Assembly: GCA_047614505.1 (NCBI GenBank)
Contig: JBLHGQ010000116.1
Coordinates: 1 to 9,110 of the forward strand
Reading direction: 5' to 3'
DNA length: 9,110 bases
From: JABDJL01 sp047614505
GTDB lineage: Bacteria; Pseudomonadota; Gammaproteobacteria; Xanthomonadales; SZUA-36
The position numbers were made by a program, and so were the translations under genes. The notes under the pieces were generated by a model. The model saw nothing but the letters and a program-made list of their open reading frames with translations, had not been told where the DNA came from and made no database searches. How positions within the stretch are numbered: the first letter of the stretch is position 1; the number at the start of each line of letters is the position of its first letter. Of the stretch, positions 3,655 through 9,110 are shown one piece after another.

Positions 3655-4617
3655 GTGTCCAAATTGATGGCGCAAATGCGTGATTCTATTAGAGTAAGGC
3701 AATACAGCCTATCAACTGAACGAGCTTATTTGCAATGGGTAAGGCGTTTTATTTGTTTCCATAACCGTGCGCACCCAAATGACATGGGCAAAAATGAAAT
3801 TGAGGCGTTCTTGACTTATCTTGCAGTGAATCGGGGTGTTTCTCCTTCAACTCAAAATCAGGCATTGCAGGCTCTTTTATACCTTTACAAAGTTGTACTG
3901 GAGTTGGACTTGCCGTGGCTGGATGATGTCGTACGCGCCAAACCTAAGCGAAAAATCCCGGTTGTTTTAAGTAAATCTGAGACTCTGGCAATGTTGGAGC
4001 ATTGCAACGGGGAAGCAAGATTACCCGCGACTATGTTATATGCTTCGGGTCTCAGGGCGATGGAATGTCTAAGACTTAGGGTGGGTGATCTTGATATGTC
4101 CCGCCGAACAGTTCGCATCCATGCAGGAAAGGGAGGCAAGGATAGGGTGACGGTCATGTCAGATCAACTTGTTGAGCCTTTGAATTCCCAGGTTTCCTGG
4201 GTTAGGTCGCTGCACAGGAAGGATCTTTCACAGGGTTTTGGTAAGGCCAAGTTACCTATGGCATTGCAGCGAAAACCGGGTAAATCCAGTTACCGGTTTT
4301 ACTGGCAATACCCGTTTCCAAGCCAGGTAATTTCAGAGGACCCCAGGGCGGTTGGCGATTTTTATCGTTGGCATATTCATTCCAGTACTCTTAGGCGTGT
4401 TATATCGAGGGCGGCAATTCGAGCAGGCATTAACAAGCATGTCACCTGCCACACTCTCCGCCACTCATTCGCTACCCACCTGCTTGAATCAGGCACTGAC
4501 ATTCGCACCATTCAACAACTGCTGGGCCACATGGATGTGAAAACAACAATGATCTACACACACGTGGTGGAACGAGGCGCCCTTGGCGCAAGATCACCTT
4601 TGGACCTGGCTGTCTAG
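3655..4617 (+). CDS. intI: Integron integrase IntI (tyrosine recombinase), GTG start
   Basis: A 320-residue site-specific recombinase that inserts and excises cassettes at attI and attC. The start is GTG at 3655, with GGAGG (3644-3648) 6 nt upstream; this gives the usual IntI length and MSKLMAQMRDSIRVRQYSLS N-terminus. The frame is open further upstream to an ATG at 3565, but that extension has no family character. Residues 9-90 form the N-terminal DNA-binding domain (SLSTERAYLQWVRRFICFH). The catalytic residues are Arg134 (GLRAMECLRLRV), Lys159 (HAGKGGKDR), His266 and Arg269 (CHTLRHSFATHLL), His292 (LLGHMD) and Tyr301 (IYTH). The IntI-specific insertion is present at about 198-240 (KLPMALQRKP, FYWQYPFPS, DPR), separating it from XerC/XerD. 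The C-terminus RSPLD is standard. No frameshift is visible, so the enzyme is probably active. No clear LexA box was found upstream. Confidence 0.96.
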   Translation: MSKLMAQMRDSIRVRQYSLSTERAYLQWVRRFICFHNRAHPNDMGKNEIEAFLTYLAVNRGVSPSTQNQALQALLYLYKVVLELDLPWLDDVVRAKPKRKIPVVLSKSETLAMLEHCNGEARLPATMLYASGLRAMECLRLRVGDLDMSRRTVRIHAGKGGKDRVTVMSDQLVEPLNSQVSWVRSLHRKDLSQGFGKAKLPMALQRKPGKSSYRFYWQYPFPSQVISEDPRAVGDFYRWHIHSSTLRRVISRAAIRAGINKHVTCHTLRHSFATHLLESGTDIRTIQQLLGHMDVKTTMIYTHVVERGALGARSPLDLAV

Positions 4618-4642
4618 TCATTTACAAATTGATGCCCCACAA

Positions 4643-4668
4643 AAAACCCCGCCGGGTGGCGGGGTTTT
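4643..4668. terminator. Bidirectional rho-independent terminator between intI and the peptide transporter gene
   Basis: A perfect 11-bp stem AAAACCCCGCC / GGCGGGGTTTT with a GGGT loop lies 25 nt after the intI stop and 29 nt before the stop of the convergent transporter gene. The T-run on one strand and A-run on the other allow termination in both directions. Confidence 0.92.
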
Positions 4669-4697
4669 GAGATTGCATTTACTTTTGGGAAAAGGAT

Positions 4698-6215
4698 CTA
4701 CTTCACCCCGTGCATCAGCTTGTTGATTGCTGGTGCAGCAAGAAAATAAACAATACCGAAACCAAGGCCCAGATAAAACAGAAACATGTAGGTCTCTGCG
4801 TATTGGTCGATACCCGACAGCGCGGCACCGTGGCCACCACCACCCGATGCAATTGCTGCAATCAGGCCGGCAACGTATTGCGCCATGGCGATTGAAAGGA
4901 ACCAGCCACCCATTGCCAGGCCGACTTCTTTGTCATCAGCAAGTTTAGTTACCATCGACAGGCCAATCGGTGAAAGACAAAGCTCACCAGTTGTGTGTAG
5001 CAGGTAACAAAGCGCCAGGAATATCCATGGCACCAGGCCCGCGGCATTTTGAAGATTACTGATCGCAAATGTGAGCAGCAGGAAGCCTAGAGCTACCTGA
5101 ATTAAACCCAATGCAAACTTGCGTGGAATTGATGGGTTCATACCCATCTTTTCAAGCTTGGGCCAGGCCATTGCGAAGACAGGTGCGAATATCAGTATGT
5201 AAAGCGGGTTAAGAGATTGAAATACACCAAAACCGCCCGCCTGCCAGGTTTCCATGGAGCCAAACATCGGCGTGCTGAATTCACGAGCGAAGAAGTTCAT
5301 GGAGCTACCTGCTTGCTCAAACAATGCCCAAAAACAGGCATTGGCCACAAATAGCAGCAGCATTGCGATGTAACGATGTAGCTGAACTTTATCGCCCGAC
5401 TTAATACCCGCAATGACGAAATATGCACACAAGCCAAACATGATCGTCACCAGCACATATCCGAGAATGGTGCTTTCAGAAAGCAGGAAGTAGACCACTG
5501 CGGCCAGCAGGATTGCACCTGCGCCAACAGCAAAAAATCTTCCCCACCCTTCTTTACCTTCTATGGGCAAACCAACTTTACCGAGGTTCTTTTTGGCAAG
5601 TTCCAGGAAGAAGGTCGAAAAAATCATGCCAATACCGGCTGCGAAAAAGCCCCACTTCATACCATAGGTCACGCCAATCCAGCCTGCTGTTATAAATGGC
5701 GCAACGAATGCACCCAGGTTGATGCCCATATAAAAAATGGTGAATCCTGAATCCCGGCGAATATCGCCCGCCGAGTATAGTTTGCCGACCATAGTTGAAA
5801 TATTGGGTTTGAATAGACCGTTACCGGCAACAATCAATGCCAGACCCACCAGGAACCAGTTCAGGTCTTCAATCAGTAGTACAAACAAACCGGCCGCCAT
5901 AATAATGGCACCCAACAAGATTGAGCGTTGGTACCCCAGCACCCGGTCAGCGACATAGCCGCCAGCAATACCTGTTGCATATACCAAAGCGGTGTAGCCA
6001 CCATAAACCAGGCTGGCCTCAGCATTTGCGTTCTCGCCAAGGTGTTTGAAAAAGCGCTCGGCTACATATACTGCCAATACAGCACGCATGCCGTAATAGG
6101 AAAAACGTTCCCACATTTCGATGTTGAAGAGTTGCCACAATGATTTCGGGTGGCCTAAAAAGTCGCCACCGCCTAAAGGTGGTTGTGTTTCCGGTACGTC
6201 AGTCAGATTGCTCAC
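4698..6215 (-). CDS. POT/PTR2-family proton-dependent di/tripeptide transporter, GTG start
   Basis: A 505-residue inner-membrane symporter of the major facilitator superfamily that imports di- and tripeptides with protons. Family signatures are intact: the ExxER proton-coupling motif (Glu33, Glu36, Arg37 in EMWERFSYYGMR) in helix 1, GGYVADRVLG (85-94), GNGLFKPNIS (131-140), the PTR2 motif FYMGINLGAF (161-170), FWALFEQAGSS (295-305) with the helix 7 Glu300, and GELCLSPIGLSMV (410-422) in helix 10. Length and about 14 hydrophobic segments fit bacterial DtpA-like members. The start is GTG at 6215 with GGAGG 6 nt upstream. It is divergent from the M20 peptidase across 200 bp, suggesting joint use in peptide nutrition. 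Substrate range cannot be read from sequence; naming it DtpA would be too specific. Confidence 0.93.
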   Translation of the reverse strand: MSNLTDVPETQPPLGGGDFLGHPKSLWQLFNIEMWERFSYYGMRAVLAVYVAERFFKHLGENANAEASLVYGGYTALVYATGIAGGYVADRVLGYQRSILLGAIIMAAGLFVLLIEDLNWFLVGLALIVAGNGLFKPNISTMVGKLYSAGDIRRDSGFTIFYMGINLGAFVAPFITAGWIGVTYGMKWGFFAAGIGMIFSTFFLELAKKNLGKVGLPIEGKEGWGRFFAVGAGAILLAAVVYFLLSESTILGYVLVTIMFGLCAYFVIAGIKSGDKVQLHRYIAMLLLFVANACFWALFEQAGSSMNFFAREFSTPMFGSMETWQAGGFGVFQSLNPLYILIFAPVFAMAWPKLEKMGMNPSIPRKFALGLIQVALGFLLLTFAISNLQNAAGLVPWIFLALCYLLHTTGELCLSPIGLSMVTKLADDKEVGLAMGGWFLSIAMAQYVAGLIAAIASGGGGHGAALSGIDQYAETYMFLFYLGLGFGIVYFLAAPAINKLMHGVK

Positions 6216-6415
6216 GTAAGTCCTCCGATTCTGAGTAATTCAATGTTTTTTTGAATAGGCAAGTGCATTGTCCTGCCGCAAAAGTTACGCAAGCATACCA
6301 GAGGGCACGCCATTTGCACTATTGATAAGGGCGCGAATGGCCCGGGTGTTCGTGGAGACGACAATCTCATGCGATAATCCGTCTCCTGTTTTCGTTTCTC
6401 AAAAAGGGTTTTTCC
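6216..6415. promoter_or_regulatory. Divergent promoter region between transporter and peptidase genes
   Basis: A 200-bp intergenic stretch. On the + strand TG-C-GATAAT (6370-6378) is a plausible extended -10 for the peptidase, followed by a leader of about 30 nt and an AAGGG ribosome-binding site 7 nt before the ATG at 6416. On the - strand I found no convincing promoter for the transporter beyond its GGAGG site (6222-6226). A short inverted repeat ATTCAA / TTGAAT sits at about 6238-6256. Confidence 0.4.
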
Positions 6416-7840
6416 ATGGATCAACAAGTTGCTCAAAAATTTATCGACGAAATGTGGATGGATTCCATCGTCCCGGAACTAGTCGAGTACGTAAAAATTC
6501 CGAATAAATCGCCGCACTTTGATCCTGACTGGGAAGAGCACGGCTATATGGAAGATGCGGTTCAGCAGATTTCTAAATGGTGTGACGCACAGGATATTGA
6601 GGGCAAAACGCTTGAAGTGGTCAGGCTGGAAGGTAGAACACCGATTATTTTTATGGAAATTCCAGGCACAGATGAAGGAAATGAAGACACCATTCTTCTT
6701 TATGGTCATCTGGACAAGCAGCCCGAGATGACCGGTTGGGCCGATGGCCTTGGCCCGTGGATTCCAGTGATCAAAGACGACAAGCTTTATGGCCGTGGCG
6801 GTGCCGACGATGGTTATGCTGCCTTCAGTTCTTTAACCGCAATCATGGCAGTCAAACGCCAGGGCCTGCCACACGCACGCTGTGTGGTTATTATTGAGGC
6901 ATGTGAAGAATCCGGCAGCTATGACCTGCCTTTTTATATTGAGCATTTGCAGGAACGCATTGGCACCCCTTCTTTAGTTGTTTGTCTTGATTCAGGTGCA
7001 GGAAATTACGATCAACTCTGGCTGACTGTGTCTTTGCGGGGTATGGCAGCAGGCACCTTGCGAGCAGACGTTCTGACCGAAGGTGTTCACTCTGGTTACG
7101 CCTCCGGTGTTGTTCCCTCCAGCTTCCGGGTTTTGAGGCAATTGATGACCCGCCTTGAAGATGAAACTAGCGGGCGGGTATTGCCGGAGTATTTGTATGC
7201 CGATATTCCTCAACAGCGCCTTGACCAAACCCGCGCGGTCGCAGAAAAACTTGGCGACGGCAGTTGGAAGGAATATCCATTTGTCGATGGCATGCAGCCG
7301 ATGGCAGATAGCAATGTTGAGCGCCTGCTCAATCGCACATGGCGGCCTGCACTTTCATACACAGGGGTTGAAGGGATGCCCTCAATAGGCGATGCAGGCA
7401 ATGTTTTGCGACCCTACACTTCTCTGAAACTTTCCATGCGTCTTCCGCCAACGGTTGATGGTGATGAAGCCTCACAAGCCTTGAAAGAAACGCTTGAAGC
7501 AAGTCCGCCATGTGGTGCCAAAGTCAGCTTTGAAACCGACCAGTCGGCATGTGGATGGAACGCGCCGGAGGTTGCTCCCTGGTTGCACAACTCATTGCAA
7601 AAAGCCTCGATGCAGACTTATGGCGAGGATGTGATGTACATGGGTGAAGGCGGGACCATTCCATTTATGGCGATGCTTGGCGATGCGTTTCCTGAAGCTC
7701 AGTTCATGATTACCGGTGTTCTTGGGCCGCAGTCAAATGCCCATGGCCCAAATGAGTTTCTTCATATTCCATTTGCCAGACGGCTGACTACGTGCGTTTC
7801 ACAGGTCATTGTCGATCACTACGGGCGTAATAAGAGCTAG
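6416..7840 (+). CDS. M20-family metallopeptidase, CNDP-like dipeptidase
   Basis: A 474-residue zinc-dependent, probably cytoplasmic peptidase; no signal peptide is seen. Metal-site residues in order are His98 and Asp100 (LLYGHLDKQP), the bridging Asp131/132 (YGRGGADDGYA), Glu164 and Glu165 (EACEESGS), Asp192 (VCLDSGAG) and His443 (GPQSNAHGPNEF). The lid/dimerisation domain spans about residues 206-330 and includes EGVHSG with His225, which in this family reaches into the partner subunit. All expected residues are present. The GPQSNAHGPNEFL C-terminal motif is typical of the carnosinase-like branch that removes residues from dipeptides. Divergence from the peptide symporter suggests it hydrolyses imported peptides. 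It ends in TAG, followed in frame by a second TAG nine bases later. Confidence 0.93.
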   Translation: MDQQVAQKFIDEMWMDSIVPELVEYVKIPNKSPHFDPDWEEHGYMEDAVQQISKWCDAQDIEGKTLEVVRLEGRTPIIFMEIPGTDEGNEDTILLYGHLDKQPEMTGWADGLGPWIPVIKDDKLYGRGGADDGYAAFSSLTAIMAVKRQGLPHARCVVIIEACEESGSYDLPFYIEHLQERIGTPSLVVCLDSGAGNYDQLWLTVSLRGMAAGTLRADVLTEGVHSGYASGVVPSSFRVLRQLMTRLEDETSGRVLPEYLYADIPQQRLDQTRAVAEKLGDGSWKEYPFVDGMQPMADSNVERLLNRTWRPALSYTGVEGMPSIGDAGNVLRPYTSLKLSMRLPPTVDGDEASQALKETLEASPPCGAKVSFETDQSACGWNAPEVAPWLHNSLQKASMQTYGEDVMYMGEGGTIPFMAMLGDAFPEAQFMITGVLGPQSNAHGPNEFLHIPFARRLTTCVSQVIVDHYGRNKS

Positions 7841-7855
7841 AACCGGTAGAACCGG
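7838..7855 (+). repeat. Tandem 9-bp duplication at the peptidase stop codon
   Basis: TAGAACCGG occurs twice in direct succession (7838-7846 and 7847-7855). The first copy begins with the stop codon of the M20 gene and the second supplies an in-frame second stop. The second copy overlaps the first two bases of the large inverted repeat. Confidence 0.9.
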
Positions 7856-7906
7856 GGTCAGAGTCAAGTGCCAGAGTGGTTCACTCTGGCACTTGACTCT
7901 GACCCC
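7854..7906. repeat. Perfect 25-bp inverted repeat with 3-nt loop (REP-like hairpin)
   Basis: Arms 7854-7878 (begins GGGGTCAGAGTCAAGTG) and 7882-7906 (ends CACTTGACTCTGACCCC) are perfectly complementary around a GTT loop. GGGGTCAGAGTC-type palindromes recur between genes in various proteobacteria and are associated with REP-type elements mobilised by IS200-like Y1 transposases; that link is recalled, not shown here. The hairpin lies between two convergent genes and may block read-through, but has no T-tract on either strand, so it is not a typical intrinsic terminator. Confidence 0.85.
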
Positions 7907-7941
7907 ATCACTTCCTTTGACCCCATCACTTGCCATCACTT
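7900..7941. repeat. Short direct repeats abutting the hairpin and covering the antiporter stop codon
   Basis: TGACCCCATCACTT occurs at 7900-7913 and 7918-7931, and CCATCACTT recurs at 7933-7941. The first copy overlaps the right arm of the inverted repeat and the last covers the TGA stop of the antiporter gene (7936-7938). The pattern suggests repeat-driven expansion or insertion at the gene end. Confidence 0.85.
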
Positions 7942-9110
7942 GTCTGTCTCCAGATCGGATTCTATCGCGGCATCATCATTGAGTACCCGCTCCAGGTGCT
8001 CAAGGTGTTCCTTAACACGTAGGCCGTAGGCCTGATCATCACCCCAGACTTCATAGAGTTTTTGCAGGCCTTCGTTGTCGTGTTGCTCAAACGAATCAGA
8101 CATACGATGCGCCCGGCCGTCAGACACTCCAAGCATGCGAAGCGCATCCCTGCCCATCCTGACAGCGGAACCAAAAGTCTCGCGGGTGATGCACTCTGCA
8201 CCTGCCTTCATTAATTCGTAAGCGTGTCGTCGGTCGTAGGCACGGGCAAGAATCTTGAGCTCCGGAAAGTTCGTGCGTGCAACGTGAATCATTCGAATGG
8301 CTTTTTCCCGGTCATCAATCGCAACCACAAGCACTATTGCATTCGCCGCTCCAGCAGATTCAAGTAACTCACTTCTTGAGGCATCTCCATAAAAAACCTT
8401 GCTGCCAAAACGACCAACCATTTCGATTTGTCCCGCATCATGATCCAACAGCGTAGCTTCGTAACCGCTGGCCTTTAGCAAACGTGAAACGACCTGACCA
8501 AAACGGCCGTAACCGGCAATAATTACCATATTGTCCTGCAGGTCCATTTCTTCATGTTCGTGCTCATGACCAGCATCCGCGAAACGCGGCTGAACCCAAC
8601 GCTCATACACAATAATGACAAGAGGCGTAGCCACCATTGAAAGAACCACGATAAGTACCAGCATGCCCGCCAGATCGGCGCCAAGAACACTGTTCTGGAT
8701 GGCAAATGAAATCACCACAAAGGCGAACTCACCGCCTTGCGCAAGGGAACAAGCAAACATCAGGTTATCGGCCGGTTGAAGGCCGAACACCTTGCCCAGA
8801 AAATACAAAATACCGAACTTGATCGCAATTAGACCGAGAACGAGTCCACCGATCAGCACCGGCTCTGACAAGATTAATTGAGCATTGATTCCCGCGCCCA
8901 CAGCAATGAAAAACAAACCCAACAGCAGGCCCTTGAAAGGCTCAATATTGGATTCCAATTCGTGGCGATATTCGCTGTCAGCCAACACCACACCGGCCAA
9001 AAATGTGCCCAGCGCCGGTGATAAACCGATCTGGCTCATCAACAGGGAAATCCCAATTACCAGCAACAAAGCTGCCGCAATGAAAACCTCCCGGCTGCGT
9101 GTTTTTGCGA
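7936..9110 (-). CDS. KefB/KefC-like cation:proton antiporter with RCK domain, 5' end outside window
   Basis: The C-terminal 390 residues of a CPA2-family monovalent cation:proton antiporter. The frame runs open to the window end (AKTRSREVFIAAA precedes the first visible TTG at 9069), so TTG is an internal Leu codon, not a start. Membrane segments include GLSPALGTFLAGVVLADSEY, the family signature near helix 5-6, followed by EPFKGLLLGLFFIAVG, ending with VVLSMVATPLVIIVYERW. A short acidic/His linker (GHEHEHEEMD) leads to an RCK/TrkA-N domain with Rossmann motif IIAGYGRFGQVVSRLL and acidic LLDHD, predicted to bind nucleotide and gate transport. A charged helix forms the tail. In E. coli such proteins are glutathione-adduct-gated K+ efflux systems; no ancillary KefF/KefG gene is visible here. 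KefB versus KefC cannot be settled. Confidence 0.9.
   Translation of the reverse strand, partial: AKTRSREVFIAAALLLVIGISLLMSQIGLSPALGTFLAGVVLADSEYRHELESNIEPFKGLLLGLFFIAVGAGINAQLILSEPVLIGGLVLGLIAIKFGILYFLGKVFGLQPADNLMFACSLAQGGEFAFVVISFAIQNSVLGADLAGMLVLIVVLSMVATPLVIIVYERWVQPRFADAGHEHEHEEMDLQDNMVIIAGYGRFGQVVSRLLKASGYEATLLDHDAGQIEMVGRFGSKVFYGDASRSELLESAGAANAIVLVVAIDDREKAIRMIHVARTNFPELKILARAYDRRHAYELMKAGAECITRETFGSAVRMGRDALRMLGVSDGRAHRMSDSFEQHDNEGLQKLYEVWGDDQAYGLRVKEHLEHLERVLNDDAAIESDLETDK

Larger units (their letters stand above)
1..4617. mobile_element. Chromosomal integron: integrase, attI and at least six gene cassettes (array runs off the left edge)
   Basis: An IntI-type tyrosine recombinase (+ strand) is divergent from a head-to-tail series of - strand cassettes. 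Five attC sites are visible, all in the same orientation, each behind one gene or one gene pair. Inferred cassette limits, cut at the G/TT of each core box, are about 2969-3429, 2026-2968, 1356-2025, 701-1355 and 121-700, with a sixth starting at 120 and leaving the window. This is the classical layout: Pc and attI lie between intI and the first cassette. Three complete toxin-antitoxin cassettes and a probable fourth are consistent with the known enrichment of such modules in sedentary chromosomal integrons. Confidence 0.93.

Noticed and set aside
3885..4157. - strand open frame within intI
   Set aside because: Shadow of the integrase coding sequence with no similarity or start signals; the same applies to the + strand frames inside the transporter and peptidase genes.
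7854..7906. The perfect hairpin as a rho-independent terminator
   Set aside because: No T-tract follows the stem on either strand, unlike the clear terminator at 4643-4668. It is listed as a REP-like repeat instead.
7936..9069. Antiporter gene taken as complete with a TTG start at 9069
   Set aside because: The frame is open to the window edge, the upstream codons continue the membrane domain typical of the family, and no ribosome-binding site precedes the TTG. It is a partial gene.

Overview
The window looks like chromosome of an aquatic, probably marine, gammaproteobacterium that carries a chromosomal integron. This rests on the attC style (about 60 bp, most with GCATAAC and GTTATGC outer boxes), the IntI type and the host genes. 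No species can be named from the sequence alone.

Left half (1-4617), the integron. The integrase gene intI lies on the + strand (3655-4617). Cassettes read away from it on the - strand, starting at an attI junction near 3429/3430. Five complete cassettes are visible, each closed by an attC site, and a sixth is cut by the window edge. In order from attI they are: (1) a small four-helix membrane protein; (2) an imine-reductase-like NADPH enzyme; (3) a higBA toxin-antitoxin pair; (4) a brnTA pair; (5) a second, divergent brnTA pair; (6) the start of what looks like a third BrnT toxin. Cassettes 1 and 2 show no promoter I could pick out and probably depend on the integron promoter Pc upstream of attI. 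The toxin cassettes each carry their own promoter-like sequence. In all four the -10 hexamer lies only 6-9 nt before the toxin start codon, so the toxin messages should be leaderless or nearly so. Each also has a palindrome over the promoter that could be the antitoxin's operator. intI has all expected catalytic residues and ends before a strong bidirectional terminator.

Right half (4698-9110), ordinary host genes. A POT-family di/tripeptide symporter (- strand) is divergent from an M20-family metallopeptidase (+ strand), a plausible pair for taking up and hydrolysing small peptides. Convergent to the peptidase is the 3' part of a KefB/KefC-like cation:proton antiporter with an RCK/TrkA-N domain, running off the window end. 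Between these two convergent genes is a perfect 25-bp inverted repeat (REP-like hairpin) with short direct repeats that run over the antiporter stop codon.

The most interesting material is in the cassette array: the shared leaderless and palindromic layout of the toxin cassettes, open reading frames that use the recombination boxes themselves as start or stop codons, an antitoxin whose C-terminus is encoded by attC, and core-box complementarity that fixes each cassette's boundaries.
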